64,000 bases of DNA from Rubrivivax sp. SCN 71-131 (GCA_001724995.1 MEFD01000022.1:1-64000), one strand, 5' to 3'. Positions 11,146 to 20,746 are shown, counted from the first letter of the stretch. The notes: generated by a model from the letters alone, not told the origin. Numbers and translations: made by a program.

Positions 11146-11194
11146 GGCGTGTGGCCTTCGATCGAAGAGGAGCCTGCAGGCGGTTCAGGCCCCG

Positions 11195-11238
11195 AAAAAA
11201 CCCGGGCGCAGTGGGCGCGCCAAGCCCCCACTGCGCCC
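11195..11238 (-). terminator. Rho-independent terminator of the cytochrome bc1 operon
   Basis: Read on the minus strand, GGGCGCAGTGGG (11238-11227) pairs perfectly with CCCACTGCGCCC (11215-11204) around an 11-nt loop, then GGG and six T (11200-11195). It ends petABC transcription just before sspA. Confidence 0.85.
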
Positions 11239-11269
11239 TCCCCCGGCGCGCTCACCGGGACGGTGGATG

Positions 11270-12040
11270 CTACTTGACGTCCTTCCAGAACGCCGCGTTC
11301 AGACGCCAGGCAATGACCGTGAAGATGGCCAGGAAGATCAGCACCCACACGCCCAGGCGCACGCGGCTGCCCTGGTTGGGCTCGCCCATCCACTGCAGGA
11401 AGGCGACGAGATCGGCCACGGTCTCGGTGTACTCGGCCGGCGACAGGGTGCCTGCCGTGATCGGCTCGAAGTTCTTGAACACCTGCACCGTCTTGCTCGG
11501 GTCGTGCGGATCCTTCTCGTCGGCGAAGACGGCGCGCTGCTGCCCCTGCAGTTCCCACATTGCGTGCGGCATGCCCACGCTCGGGAAGACGAGATTGTTC
11601 CAGCCGCTGGCCTTGGTGCCGTCGCGGTAGTAGGTGCGCAAATAGGTGTAGACATAGTCCGCGCCGCTGCCCTGCCCGGGCGCCGAGCGCGAGCGCGCGA
11701 TCAGCGTCAGGTCGGGCGGCACGGCGCCGAACCACGCCTTGGCCTCCTTGGGATCGAGCGCCACCGTCATGGTGTCGCCGACCTTGTCGGCGGCGAACAT
11801 CAGGTTGTCCTTGATCTGCTCCTCGCTGAGGCCGATGTCGCGCAATCGGTTGTAGCGCAGGAAGGCCGCAGCGTGGCAGTTCAGGCAGTAGTTGACGAAG
11901 GTCTTGGCACCGCGCTGCAGCGCGGCCACGTCGGTGACGCGTTCGGTGGGGAACTTGTCCCAGGCGACGCCGCCTCCGGCCGCCTGCACGCCCGAGACCA
12001 GCGCCAGGCTTGCAAGCATGCTGAGGATGAGTTTCTTCAT
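11270..12040 (-). CDS. petC: Ubiquinol-cytochrome c reductase, cytochrome c1
   Basis: 256 residues: a signal peptide (1-20, cut after VQA), a periplasmic cytochrome c1 domain with heme site CLNCH at about 52-56, the VPPDLTLIARSR segment and an axial Met in the GMPHAMWEL region, and a C-terminal anchor helix (VWVLIFLAIFTVIAW). It receives electrons from the Rieske protein and passes them to soluble cytochrome c. It is the third gene of petA-petB-petC, 37 bp after petB, and a strong terminator follows. Confidence 0.97.
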   Translation of the reverse strand: MKKLILSMLASLALVSGVQAAGGGVAWDKFPTERVTDVAALQRGAKTFVNYCLNCHAAAFLRYNRLRDIGLSEEQIKDNLMFAADKVGDTMTVALDPKEAKAWFGAVPPDLTLIARSRSAPGQGSGADYVYTYLRTYYRDGTKASGWNNLVFPSVGMPHAMWELQGQQRAVFADEKDPHDPSKTVQVFKNFEPITAGTLSPAEYTETVADLVAFLQWMGEPNQGSRVRLGVWVLIFLAIFTVIAWRLNAAFWKDVK

Positions 12041-12077
12041 GGTGATGTGACTCTCTGACTCTCTAGCGGACGTGGCG

Positions 12078-13484
12078 TCAGTGCGGCTGGAAGGTCACGC
12101 GGTCGGGCACCGCCTTGAACTCGCCGATCCGGCTCCACACCGGCATCAGCGCGAAGAAGGCGAAGTAGAAGATGGTGCCGATCTGCGCGATCAGCGTGCC
12201 CATGTCGGACACCGGCTGAATGCCCAGGTAGCCGAGCACGAAGAAGACGATGACGAAGATACCGTAGAGCCACTTGTGCCAGCCCGGACGGTAGCGGATC
12301 GACTTCACCGGACTGCGGTCCAGCCAGGGCAGGGCAAAGAGGATGATGACCGCACCGCCCATCACGACGACACCCCAGAACTTGGCGTCGAAGACCTTGA
12401 GCAGAGCGATCACGACCAGCCCGGCAACGACGATGCCGACCTTGGCGCGGCCGCTGAAGCCACCCTTGAGCAGCGCGCCCACGGTGCCCAGCGCGGTGAT
12501 GACGACGAAGACGTTGACCATCGGGTCGGTGGTCGCGCGCAGCATCGAGTAGTAGGGCGTGAAGTACCACACCGGGGCGATGTGTGCCGGCGTCTTCAGC
12601 GGGTCGGCAGGGATGAAGTTGTTGTACTCGAGGAAGTAGCCGCCGAGCTCGGGCGCGAAGAAGATGACGGCCGAGAACAGGATCAGGAACACCGCCACGC
12701 CGACGATGTCGTGCACCGTGTAGTAGGGGTGGAAGGGAATGCCGTCCAGCGGGATGCCGGTCTTCGGGTCCTTCTTGGCCTTGATCTCGATGCCGTCGGG
12801 GTTGTTGGAGCCGACGTCGTGCAGCGCCAGCAGGTGCGCGACGACCAGACCCAGCAGCACCAGCGGCAGCGCGATGACGTGGAAGCTGAAGAAGCGGTTG
12901 AGCGTGGCGTCGCTGACGACGTAGTCGCCGCGGATCAGCAGCGCGAGGTCGGGACCGACGAAGGGGATGGCGGCGAAGAGGTTGACGATCACCTGCGCGC
13001 CCCAGTAGGACATCTGGCCCCAGGGCAGCAGGTAGCCGAAGAAGGCCTCGCCCATCAGGGCCAGGAAGATCATGCAGCCAAAGATCCACACCAGCTCGCG
13101 CGGCTTGCGATAGCTGCCGTAGAGCATGCCGCGGTACATGTGCAGGTAAACGACGATGAAGAAGGCGCTGGCGCCCGTGCTGTGCATGTAGCGGATCAGC
13201 CAGCCCCAGGGCACGTCGCGCATGATGTACTCGACCGAGGCGAAGGCCAGGTTCGCGTCGGGCTTGTAGTGCATCACCAGGAAGATGCCCGTGACGATCT
13301 GGATCACCAGCACCAGGAGGGCCAGCGAGCCGAAGAAGTACCAGGTGTTGAAGTTCTTCGGAGCGTAGTACTCCGACATGTGCTTCTTGTACTCGGCGAA
13401 CGCGGTCGGGAACCGGTTCTCGAACCAGACGGTGGTCTTCTCGATCACCGAGGCGCCGGCAGGCGCTTCCTTGAATTCAGCCAT
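12078..13484 (-). CDS. petB: Ubiquinol-cytochrome c reductase, cytochrome b
   Basis: 468 residues, a full-length fused cytochrome b/subunit IV. Eight or so transmembrane helices, heme-ligand His pairs (HSTGASAFF and FFSFHVIALPL regions), the Qo-site WGQMSYWGA motif and PEW-equivalent PVWYFTPYY are visible. It houses the quinol oxidation and reduction sites and hemes bL and bH. The ATG at 13482-13484 gives the conserved MAEFKE start. Frame upstream of it overlaps petA and is rejected. It is flanked by petA (17 bp) and petC (37 bp). Confidence 0.97.
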   Translation of the reverse strand: MAEFKEAPAGASVIEKTTVWFENRFPTAFAEYKKHMSEYYAPKNFNTWYFFGSLALLVLVIQIVTGIFLVMHYKPDANLAFASVEYIMRDVPWGWLIRYMHSTGASAFFIVVYLHMYRGMLYGSYRKPRELVWIFGCMIFLALMGEAFFGYLLPWGQMSYWGAQVIVNLFAAIPFVGPDLALLIRGDYVVSDATLNRFFSFHVIALPLVLLGLVVAHLLALHDVGSNNPDGIEIKAKKDPKTGIPLDGIPFHPYYTVHDIVGVAVFLILFSAVIFFAPELGGYFLEYNNFIPADPLKTPAHIAPVWYFTPYYSMLRATTDPMVNVFVVITALGTVGALLKGGFSGRAKVGIVVAGLVVIALLKVFDAKFWGVVVMGGAVIILFALPWLDRSPVKSIRYRPGWHKWLYGIFVIVFFVLGYLGIQPVSDMGTLIAQIGTIFYFAFFALMPVWSRIGEFKAVPDRVTFQPH

Positions 13485-13501
13485 GGGATGGACCTCGCTC
13501 C

Positions 13502-14122
13502 TCAAGCCTTCTTGTCTTCGCCGATCAACAGCACGTTGTCCGAGAGGTACATGTGCGGCGGCACCTCCAGGTTGTCGGGCGCGGGCTTGTTCTTGAAGAC
13601 GCGGCCGGCCAGGTCGAAGGTCGATCCGTGGCAGGGGCAAAGGAAGCCGCCCATCCAGTCATCGGGCAGCGAAGGCTGGGCGCCAAGCTGGAACTTGTCC
13701 ACCGGCGAGCAGCCCAGATGCGAGCAGATGCCCACCGCCACCAGGACCTCGGGCTTGATCGAGCGCCACTCGTTCTTCGCGTACTCGGGCGTCGGATAGG
13801 CCTTGCGGTCGGAGTTCGGATCCGCCACCAGCGCATCGGTCTTCTTCAGCGTCTCGAGCTGCTCGGGCGTGCGTCGCATGACCCACACCGGCTTGCCGCG
13901 CCACTCGACGGTGAGCTTCTCGCCGGGCCTCAAGGCACTGATGTCGACCTGAACGGGAGCGCCGGCCGCCTTGGCGCGCTCGGAGGGCGCGAAGCTGCTG
14001 ACGAAGGGAACGGCGACTGCGACACCACCGACGGCGCCGGCGCCGCAGGTGATCGCGATCCAGGTCCGACGGTCCTTGTCGACGTGACCGGGGCCCGCCG
14101 GGGCGGTAGCGGAATCGCTCAT
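13502..14122 (-). CDS. petA: Ubiquinol-cytochrome c reductase, Rieske iron-sulfur subunit
   Basis: 206 residues. An N-terminal Tat-type signal anchor (DKDRRTWIAIT then a Gly/Ala/Val-rich helix) is followed by the soluble Rieske domain with CSHLGC and CPCHGS boxes that bind the 2Fe-2S cluster through two Cys and two His and carry the disulfide Cys pair. GAGGA before ATG 14122 supports this start rather than one 13 codons upstream. It is the first gene of the bc1 operon, so the promoter should lie in 14123-14295, which it shares with the divergent mscL. Confidence 0.97.
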   Translation of the reverse strand: MSDSATAPAGPGHVDKDRRTWIAITCGAGAVGGVAVAVPFVSSFAPSERAKAAGAPVQVDISALRPGEKLTVEWRGKPVWVMRRTPEQLETLKKTDALVADPNSDRKAYPTPEYAKNEWRSIKPEVLVAVGICSHLGCSPVDKFQLGAQPSLPDDWMGGFLCPCHGSTFDLAGRVFKNKPAPDNLEVPPHMYLSDNVLLIGEDKKA

Positions 14123-14295
14123 GGGTTCCTCGAGTGGTGGTTCGATTGTCTTCAGGGTCAACCCGCGATTCTAGCGGAGCGAATCCGCGCGCCCCCGGAG
14201 CGGTCGCAGCTTGACGCGCCCCCGGGCTGCCCCTACCGTGCCGCAGCGGCGGCGCACGCCGCGCAACCATCAAGCCGATCAGGAGGACCCCGCAC

Positions 14296-14727
14296 ATGAG
14301 TTTCACATCGGAGTTCAAGGAGTTCGCGCTCAAGGGCAGCGTCATGGATCTCGCCGTCGGCGTCATCATCGGCGGCGCCTTTGGCAAGATCGTCGACTCG
14401 CTGGTCGGCGACGTCATCATGCCCATCGTCGGCAAGGTCTTCGGCGGGCTGGACTTCAGCAACCACTTCATCCCGCTGGCCGGACAAACCGCCACCGTGC
14501 TGGAGGAGGCGAGGAAGCAGGGCGCCGTGCTGGCCTACGGCAACTTCATCACCGTGGCGCTGAACTTCATCATCCTGGCCTTCATCATCTTCGTGATGGT
14601 GAAGCAGATCAACCGGCTCAAGCGCGCCGAGCTGCCCCCGCCGGCCCCGCCGGCGCCGACCCCCGAGGACGTGCTGCTGCTGCGCGAGATCCGCGACGCG
14701 CTGGCGCGCACCGGCAAGCCGGGCTGA
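14296..14727 (+). CDS. mscL: Large-conductance mechanosensitive channel MscL
   Basis: 143 residues, normal length. The first transmembrane pore helix contains the conserved [17 protein letters not shown], a periplasmic loop follows, a second helix ([19 protein letters not shown]) and a cytoplasmic Pro-rich segment ending in the bundle helix ([13 protein letters not shown]). The pentamer opens under hypo-osmotic membrane tension. AGGAGG lies 9 bp before the ATG. It is divergent from petA. Confidence 0.97.
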   Translation: MSFTSEFKEFALKGSVMDLAVGVIIGGAFGKIVDSLVGDVIMPIVGKVFGGLDFSNHFIPLAGQTATVLEEARKQGAVLAYGNFITVALNFIILAFIIFVMVKQINRLKRAELPPPAPPAPTPEDVLLLREIRDALARTGKPG

Positions 14728-14755
14728 CGCGCACCAGGGAGCGCAGGAGGGCGCG

Positions 14756-14780
14756 GGCGTGGGCGCCGTGCGCCCACGCC
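14756..14780 (+). terminator. Hairpin after mscL without T-tract
   Basis: An 11-bp perfect inverted repeat (GGCGTGGGCGC / GCGCCCACGCC) with a CGT loop lies 28 bp after mscL and just before DUF1631. No T-run follows, so it is at best a weak or factor-assisted terminator. Confidence 0.4.
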
Positions 14781-14787
14781 GCGAGGC

Positions 14788-17211
14788 ATGGCCCAGAATA
14801 AGGGTTGCGCACCGCAAGCCATGTCCATCACTCCGCCACCCCCGCTGCACCCGCTGCTCGGCGCCGCCGCCCAGCGGGTGCGGCAGGCGCTGCGTACCGC
14901 CGCCGAGCGCACCGTACAGAGCCTGGATCTGGCGGCGATGACGGCGCTGGGCGCGCAGCGCGACGCACTGCTGGCGGCGCAGTTCGAGCTCAGCCGCAAG
15001 CGCGCGCCCTTCGAGCAGGCCTTCGACCAGGCGTTCGACGAACAGTTGCGCAGCGCCGGCGGCATGAGCAGCGCACCGCAACCGCAGGCCTGGGAGGCGC
15101 TGACGCTGGTCGAGGACCGCGAGCTCGAGATCAAGGTGCAGGCCGAGCGCTTCGCGCTCGAGATCACGCACGGCCTGGAGTGGGAGCTGCGTGAGCTCGA
15201 GGCCTACGTCGGCTCGCTGCTCGGGGACGCACGCGCGGAGCGCGAGCGCAATCCGCTGCGCCCGGAGTCGATCGGCCATGGCGTGATCCGCGCCGTCGAC
15301 GCCATCGTCGACCGCCCGGAGGTGCGCAGGGTCCTCGAGGGCGAACTGCGGCGTTCGCTGGCCACCGTGCTGCGCGAGACCTACGCCGCCATCATCGGCG
15401 ACCTGCGCAAGGCCGGCGTGCAGCCGGTCTCGCTGACCGTGCGCACGCAGGAGGGCACAGGCGGCGCAGGCATGCACAGCCGCGCCGGGGCCCTGGACAG
15501 CACCGCCGCGGACGCTGGGGCCGTCAGCCGGCGCGGCGGTCTCGGCGGCGGCCAGGGCGGCGCACGCACCCATGCCGCCTCGGGCCCGGGAAGTCTCCCC
15601 ACGCGCAGCGGCCCGGCCACGCTCGGAGGCAGCACCTTCGGTGGCGGCCCACGCCACGGCGGCGGCACACCGATCGGGCAAGTCGACCCGGGCATGATGG
15701 ACCTGCTGCGCCGCCTGACGCAGGTCGAGCCCGCGGGCTTCGATACCTCGGGCTGGAGCCCCTCGGGCCTCGCGGGCCTGGGCGACGAAGCGGGCGCCGT
15801 CGCGCCCAACCTCATCCACGCCAACCGCGACCAGTTGCGCCAGGCCTCGCGCGGCACGCTCGATCACATGGTGATCGACGTCATCGCCAGCCTGTTCGAC
15901 CAGATCCTCTCCGACCCCAAGGTGCCGCCGCAGCTGGCGCGGCAGATCGCGCGGCTGCAGTTGCCGGTGCTGCGCGCAGCGCTCGGCGATCCGAGCTTCT
16001 TCTCCACGCGCAAGCACCCCGTGCGCCAGTTCGTCAACCGCATCGCCTCGCTGGGCAACGGCTTCGAGGACTTCGGCGACGAGCAGGCGAAGACCTTTCT
16101 GGCCAAGGTGCGCGACCTGGTGCAGGAGATCGTCAAGGGCGACTTCGACCAGATCGAGACCTACGCCCTGCGGCTGGCGGCGCTCGAGGCCTTCGTCGCC
16201 GAGCAGGCGCGCCTGGCCGTCGACGCGCAGCACGCCGGCGCCACCGCGCTGCTGCAGCAGCGCGAGCAGTCGCTGCGCCTCTCGCAGCACTACGAGCAGC
16301 GCCTGGACCAGGAGCTGCAACCGCTGGCGGCGCCGGCCTTCGTGCGCGACTTCGTCTCGCGCGTGTGGAGCCGCGTCATCCTCAAGGCCGCCGAGCGCGA
16401 AGGCGTGACGAGCGAGCGCGTGCGCGCCTTGCGCCAGACCGGTCGCGAGCTCTTCATGAGCGTGCAGCCCAAGGCCACGCCGGCGCAGCGCAAGGCCTTC
16501 ATGGCCGAGCTGCCGAAGATGGTGCAGCAGATCAACGAGGGCCTGAACACGATCGGCTGGCCCGAGGAGCGACGGCGCCGGTTCTTCGGCGAGCTCATGC
16601 CCGCGCACGCCGAGGCGCTCAAGTCAATCGCCGGCACGGTGCTCGATCACAACCTGCTCGCGCGCCAGGTCGAGCAGGCGCTCGAGCGCCTGATGCCCAC
16701 CGCCGCCGAGCTGCCGCCGGCGTCGACGGCAGCGCCGCTGGACGCGGCGCTGGCCGAGTCGGCCTTCAGCGGCGAGGAGGCAGCACAGCTCGGGCTCGTG
16801 CAGGAATCGCGTTTCGACTGGGACGGCACGGTCGACATCGACCTCAGCGCCGAGCCCGAGGTGAAGGCCGCCGACCTGGCGCTGCCGGGCCTGCCGGCAC
16901 CGGCGGAGGCGCCGGAGCCGGCCAGCGGCCGCACGCTGGCCGAGCACGTGCAGATCGGCTTCAGCTACCAGATGCATATCGACGGCAGGTGGGAGAAGGT
17001 GCGCCTGGCGCACATCAGCCCGGCGCGCAGCTTCTTCGTCTTCACGCATGGGCAGCGCCATCAGCGCACCATTTCGCTGACGCAGCGCATGCTCGTGCGC
17101 CTGAGCGAGTCGGGCCGCCTGCGCGCCTTCGAGAGCGCTCAGCTGCTCGAACGCGCGACCGCGCGGGCGCGCCGCCAGCTCGCCGGCCTGGCCGGCGGCA
17201 GCGCGCGCTGA
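14788..17211 (+). CDS. DUF1631 family protein
   Basis: About 800 cytosolic residues, matching the DUF1631 family of beta- and gammaproteobacteria by its helical N-terminal half (AALRTAAERTVQSL-like, EQAFDQAFDEQLR, then WELRELEAYVG), a Gly-rich low-complexity linker (about 225-300), a long helical core (HMVIDVIASLFDQIL, PVRQFVNRIASLGNGFEDFG) and a C-terminal beta-rich PilZ-like portion (SYQMHIDGRWEKVRLAHISPA). Some members have been mis-annotated as thymidine phosphorylase. Function is unknown, though a PilZ-like end would suggest c-di-GMP sensing. An internal ATG at 14821 (MSITPP) is an equally plausible start. Convergent with pdxA across a palindromic repeat. Confidence 0.85.
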   Translation: MAQNKGCAPQAMSITPPPPLHPLLGAAAQRVRQALRTAAERTVQSLDLAAMTALGAQRDALLAAQFELSRKRAPFEQAFDQAFDEQLRSAGGMSSAPQPQAWEALTLVEDRELEIKVQAERFALEITHGLEWELRELEAYVGSLLGDARAERERNPLRPESIGHGVIRAVDAIVDRPEVRRVLEGELRRSLATVLRETYAAIIGDLRKAGVQPVSLTVRTQEGTGGAGMHSRAGALDSTAADAGAVSRRGGLGGGQGGARTHAASGPGSLPTRSGPATLGGSTFGGGPRHGGGTPIGQVDPGMMDLLRRLTQVEPAGFDTSGWSPSGLAGLGDEAGAVAPNLIHANRDQLRQASRGTLDHMVIDVIASLFDQILSDPKVPPQLARQIARLQLPVLRAALGDPSFFSTRKHPVRQFVNRIASLGNGFEDFGDEQAKTFLAKVRDLVQEIVKGDFDQIETYALRLAALEAFVAEQARLAVDAQHAGATALLQQREQSLRLSQHYEQRLDQELQPLAAPAFVRDFVSRVWSRVILKAAEREGVTSERVRALRQTGRELFMSVQPKATPAQRKAFMAELPKMVQQINEGLNTIGWPEERRRRFFGELMPAHAEALKSIAGTVLDHNLLARQVEQALERLMPTAAELPPASTAAPLDAALAESAFSGEEAAQLGLVQESRFDWDGTVDIDLSAEPEVKAADLALPGLPAPAEAPEPASGRTLAEHVQIGFSYQMHIDGRWEKVRLAHISPARSFFVFTHGQRHQRTISLTQRMLVRLSESGRLRAFESAQLLERATARARRQLAGLAGGSAR

Positions 17212-17222
17212 ATCCCGCGCCC

Positions 17223-18293
17223 CTACCCCCTCTCCCGCTGCGCGGGAGAGGGCTGGGGTGAGGGTGCCGGCGAACCACGCGCCATCCCCTGCGCCGCCTC
17301 GATCGCCGCCACCAGGCTGGACGCGTCGGCCACGCCGCGCCCGGCAATGTCGAAAGCCGTGCCGTGGTCGGGGCTGGTGCGCACGAAGGGCAGGCCAAGC
17401 GTCACGTTGACGCCATGCTCGACGCCGAGGTACTTCACCGGAATCAGCCCATGGTCGTGCGTCATCGCCACCACGACGTCGAAGGGCTCGGCGTAGCCGG
17501 CGCGGCGACGCGCCCGCATGAACACGGTATCGGGCGCGAACGGCCCCGCGGCGGCAATGCCCTCGGCTCGCGCCTGCGCGATGGCCGGCGCGATGATCGC
17601 CTGCTCCTCGTCGCCGAAGAGGCCGCCCTCGCCGGCATGCGGGTTCAGCCCGGCGACCGCGATGCGCGGCGCCCCGCCGGCCCACGCGGGAACCGCGGCC
17701 TGCACGATGCGCAAGGTCTGCAGCACCGCCTCGCGCGTCACGAGCTCGATCGCGCGACGCAGCGACACGTGGATGGTCACCAGCACCACGCGCAGCTCCT
17801 CGTTGGCGAGCATCATGCGCACCGGCGGCAAGGCGCCGCCCGGGTCGGCAGCCAGCGCCTGCAGCATCTCGGTGTGGCCGGGGAATGACACGCCGGCCGC
17901 GGCCAGCGCTTCCTTGTGGATCGGCGCCGTGACGATGCCCCCCGCCTGCCCGGCGCGCACCAGCGCCACCGCCGCCTGAATGCAGGCCGCGGCCGCGGCG
18001 CCGCAGCGCGCGTCGACCTGCCCCCAGGGCAGCTCCGCCAGCCCCGCCGGCAAACCCTGCGGCCGCAGCACCGGCAAGGCCCCCGGCGGCACCTGCTCGA
18101 GCGCGCCCGGCTCGTCGACGACCGCCAGCGGCACGCCCAGCGGATCGATCAGCCGCGCCGCGCGCTGCAGTACCGCCGGCTCGCCGACGACGACGCAGTC
18201 CGCAGCCCGGCCCTGCCGGAAGGCCCGCAGCACGATCTCGGGTCCGATGCCCACGGCATCGCCCAGGGTGACGAGCAGCGGCGCGGGCTTCAT
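17223..18293 (-). CDS. pdxA: 4-hydroxythreonine-4-phosphate dehydrogenase PdxA
   Basis: 356 residues; the NAD-dependent enzyme of pyridoxal 5'-phosphate synthesis. Metal-ligand His residues are visible in PGHTEML, the VTIHVSLRRAI segment and MTHDHGLIPVKYLG. The substrate-binding GIVTAPIHKEAL and NPHAGEGG motifs are intact. It starts with ATG overlapping the Nif3 stop (ATGA), so the two are translationally coupled. The last 14 or so residues (PAPSPQPSPAQRERG) are not family sequence. They come from reading into the REP-like palindrome, which supplies the TAG stop at 17223-17225. Confidence 0.96.
   Translation of the reverse strand: MKPAPLLVTLGDAVGIGPEIVLRAFRQGRAADCVVVGEPAVLQRAARLIDPLGVPLAVVDEPGALEQVPPGALPVLRPQGLPAGLAELPWGQVDARCGAAAAACIQAAVALVRAGQAGGIVTAPIHKEALAAAGVSFPGHTEMLQALAADPGGALPPVRMMLANEELRVVLVTIHVSLRRAIELVTREAVLQTLRIVQAAVPAWAGGAPRIAVAGLNPHAGEGGLFGDEEQAIIAPAIAQARAEGIAAAGPFAPDTVFMRARRRAGYAEPFDVVVAMTHDHGLIPVKYLGVEHGVNVTLGLPFVRTSPDHGTAFDIAGRGVADASSLVAAIEAAQGMARGSPAPSPQPSPAQRERG
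17228..17264. repeat. REP-like palindromic intergenic element
   Basis: CCCTCTCCCGC (17228-17238) and GCGGGAGAGGG (17242-17252) form a perfect 11-bp stem with a TGC loop, followed by CTGGGGTGAGGG. This is the widespread dispersed element of GC-rich beta- and gammaproteobacteria whose translation gives the SPQPSPAQRERG signature. Here it lies between convergent genes and forms the last codons of pdxA. It may act as a bidirectional terminator or mRNA-stabilising structure. Confidence 0.7.
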
Positions 18294-19039
18294 GCCGGGT
18301 TGTCGATCTCGATGAAGCGGTGCTCGAGCCCGAAGCGCGCCGCGATGTGCGTCGCCACCGCTGGCGCGCCGTAGCGTTCGCTCGCGTGGTGACCGCAGGC
18401 GAGGAAGGCCACGCCCGTCTCCCGCGCCAGGTGCGCCTGCGGCTCCGAAATCTCGCCGGTGAAGAAGGCGTCGGCCCCGGCGGCGATCGCCGCCTCGAAG
18501 AAGCCCTGCGCGCCGCCGCTGCACCAGGCCACGCGCCGCAGCGGCCGCCCGTCGCCGGGCAGCAGCAGCGGCGCGCGCGCGAGCACCCGTGCCACCCGCG
18601 CCGCCAGCGCGGCCGTGTCGGCGAGCCCGGCGGCCGCGCCGATGAAGCCCAGATCCTGCTCTCCGAAACGGGCGTCGGCGACGAGCCCCAGGCGCAGGCC
18701 GAGCTGCGCGTTGTTGCCGAACTCGGCCTGCGCGTCCAGCGGCAGGTGGTAGGCAAAGAGGTTGATGTCATGCGCCAGCAGCCGCGCCACGCGCTCCTTC
18801 AGCCAGCCGACCAGGCGCCCGTCCTGCCCGCGCCAGAACAGTCCGTGGTGCACGAGCAGCGTGTCGGCGCCGGCTTCGATGGCGGCGTCGATGAAGGCCA
18901 GACTTGCCGTCACGCCACTGGCCAGACGCCGCACCTCGCGCCGGCCCTCGACCTGCAGGCCGTTCGGGCCGTAGTCCTTGAAGGCCTCGGGTTGCAGCAA
19001 CTCGGCAAGCGCCGCTTCGATCCGTCCACGCTCGGCCAT
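18290..19039 (-). CDS. Nif3-like dinuclear metal centre protein
   Basis: 249 residues spanning the whole NIF3 family fold. Conserved metal-binding pieces are LLVHHGLFW (His-His), the AYHLPLDAQ segment and, near the end, TGEISEPQ and LACGHHASER. Family members form toroidal hexamers with two metal ions per subunit. The proposed GTP cyclohydrolase or hydrolase activities are not settled, so no function is asserted. The start MAERGRIE is chosen because it matches homologues. The frame runs on upstream toward tatC without support. It is coupled to pdxA by a 4-bp overlap and lies 49 bp after tatC. Confidence 0.9.
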   Translation of the reverse strand: MAERGRIEAALAELLQPEAFKDYGPNGLQVEGRREVRRLASGVTASLAFIDAAIEAGADTLLVHHGLFWRGQDGRLVGWLKERVARLLAHDINLFAYHLPLDAQAEFGNNAQLGLRLGLVADARFGEQDLGFIGAAAGLADTAALAARVARVLARAPLLLPGDGRPLRRVAWCSGGAQGFFEAAIAAGADAFFTGEISEPQAHLARETGVAFLACGHHASERYGAPAVATHIAARFGLEHRFIEIDNPA

Positions 19040-19088
19040 GCGGGATGACTCCTCGGACGATGTGCGCCGCGCGATGCCCGGCGCTGCT

Positions 19089-19883
19089 CTAGGTCTTGCT
19101 GCCGTCGGCCTCGCCATCCGGCAGCGCGGCGTTCCTGATGAACATGCCGGCAGCCAGGATGCCGAGTTCGTAGAGGATGCACATCGGCACCGCCAGCGCG
19201 AGCTGGGAGATCACGTCCGGCGGCGTGACGACCGCCGCGACGATGAAGGCGCCGACGATGAAGTAGCCGCGGAACTTCTTCAACTGCTCGATGGTGACGA
19301 TGCCCACGCGCGCCAGCACGACGACCGCGATCGGCACCTCGAAGGCGATGCCGAAGACGAGGAAGAGCGTGAGCACGAAGCCGAAGTACTGCTCGATGTC
19401 CGGCGCCGCGGTGATGGCGCTGGGTGCGAACGCCTGGATGAACTTCGACATCGCCGGGATGACGAGAAAATAGCAGAAGGCCACGCCGATGAAGAAGAGG
19501 ATGGTGCTGCTGATCACCAGCGGCAGCACGAACTTCTTCTCGTGCGAGTACAGCCCCGGCGCGACGAAGGCCCAGACCTGGTAGAGCACGTAGGGCAGCA
19601 CGACGAAGAAGGCCGCCATCAGCGTGATCTTCAGCGGCACCAGCACCGGCGAGATGACGCTGGTGGCGATCAGCCGCGTGCCCTCGGGCAGATGCGCCAC
19701 CAGCGGCTGCGCGAGGAAGTCGTACAGCGCGCCCATCCCCGGCCAGAAGGCGAGCACGCCGAAGGCGATCATCACCGCGACGAGCGCGCGGATGATGCGG
19801 TCGCGCAGCTCGACGAGATGCGAGACGAACGGCGCCTCGGTGCCGGCCAGTTCGTCCTCGGTGTCCTTGCGCTCCTCGCTCAC
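19089..19883 (-). CDS. tatC: Twin-arginine translocase subunit TatC
   Basis: 264 residues with six transmembrane helices and the TatC signatures ([12 protein letters not shown] near the start, [13 protein letters not shown], then [24 protein letters not shown]). TatC is the receptor for twin-arginine signal peptides in the cytoplasmic membrane. The start is a GTG overlapping the tatB stop (GTGA). A longer frame upstream only runs through tatB. Tat substrates within this window plausibly include the Rieske protein and FccB. Confidence 0.97.
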   Translation of the reverse strand: MSEERKDTEDELAGTEAPFVSHLVELRDRIIRALVAVMIAFGVLAFWPGMGALYDFLAQPLVAHLPEGTRLIATSVISPVLVPLKITLMAAFFVVLPYVLYQVWAFVAPGLYSHEKKFVLPLVISSTILFFIGVAFCYFLVIPAMSKFIQAFAPSAITAAPDIEQYFGFVLTLFLVFGIAFEVPIAVVVLARVGIVTIEQLKKFRGYFIVGAFIVAAVVTPPDVISQLALAVPMCILYELGILAAGMFIRNAALPDGEADGSKT

Positions 19884-20371
19884 GAGCGGCCCTTGATGCC
19901 GGGCCTGACTCCCGGCGGGCGAAAGCGCGCCACGCGCGCCGCGCCCGACTGCGCCTGGGTGCGGATGCCGCGCTGCCGCTTGTACCACTGCGGCGTGGCG
20001 CCGCGCTTGAGGCGCCAGTTCTTCTTCGGGCGCCGGTACTCCGGCACCGGTTCGGCGAGGACGTCGTGTTCGCTCCCCACCGAGGGCCACTGCTTGGAGA
20101 TGTCGTCGAACCCGGCCTTGGCCTCACCCACTTCGCGGTTGACCGTCTGCTCGACGTCGCGTGCCGCGTCCTCGAACTGGGTCTTCATCTTCTTGAGCTC
20201 TTCGAGCTCGATCGAGCGGTTGACCTCGGCCTTGACGTCGGCGACGTAGCGCTGCGCCTTGCCCAGCAGATGGCCCACCGTGCGTGCCACGCGCGGCAGC
20301 TTCTCGGGGCCGATGACGATCAGCGCCACCGCCCCGATGAGCGCGAGCTTGTCGAAACCGAAGTCGATCAT
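19880..20371 (-). CDS. tatB: Sec-independent translocase subunit TatB
   Basis: 163 residues: an N-terminal membrane helix ([25 protein letters not shown] region, with the conserved Glu and GPE-KLP turn), an amphipathic helix, a charged helical segment and a longer basic, low-complexity C-terminal tail ([12 protein letters not shown]). TatB bridges TatC and TatA. It is 60 bp after tatA and overlaps tatC by 4 bp. Confidence 0.96.
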   Translation of the reverse strand: MIDFGFDKLALIGAVALIVIGPEKLPRVARTVGHLLGKAQRYVADVKAEVNRSIELEELKKMKTQFEDAARDVEQTVNREVGEAKAGFDDISKQWPSVGSEHDVLAEPVPEYRRPKKNWRLKRGATPQWYKRQRGIRTQAQSGAARVARFRPPGVRPGIKGRS

Positions 20372-20431
20372 GCGTGTGCGGGCAGACGCAGGCGACCCCG
20401 CGAAGGCGCGCGGCCCCTTTGTCTCAACGCA

Positions 20432-20677
20432 TCAGCTCTTTTGCTTGGCCTCGACGTCGACGGTATTGGCGTCGGCCGTGCGCTGCGCCTGCGTCACCTG
20501 CTGCGGCGGCGCCGCCGGCGCGTCGGCCTCGCCCTCGGAGCCGCCCTTGACGCCTTCCTTGAAGCCCTTGACGGCCTGGCCGAGGTCCGAGCCGATGTTC
20601 TTGAGCTTCTTGGTGCCGAAGATCATCACCACCACCAGCAGCACGATCAGCCAATGCCAGATGCTGAACGATCCCAT
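20432..20677 (-). CDS. tatA: Sec-independent translocase subunit TatA
   Basis: 81 residues: one membrane helix ([16 protein letters not shown]), the conserved [14 protein letters not shown] amphipathic helix and an acidic/Ala-rich tail. It oligomerises to form the protein-conducting element. AGGAG precedes the ATG. First of tatABC, following hinT by 69 bp. Confidence 0.97.
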   Translation of the reverse strand: MGSFSIWHWLIVLLVVVMIFGTKKLKNIGSDLGQAVKGFKEGVKGGSEGEADAPAAPPQQVTQAQRTADANTVDVEAKQKS

Positions 20678-20746
20678 GAGAATTCTCCTGCAGAGGAACC
20701 GGTCATTCTAGGTGAGGGCTCGTCCGCCGGACTTCCAGAGGGCGGT

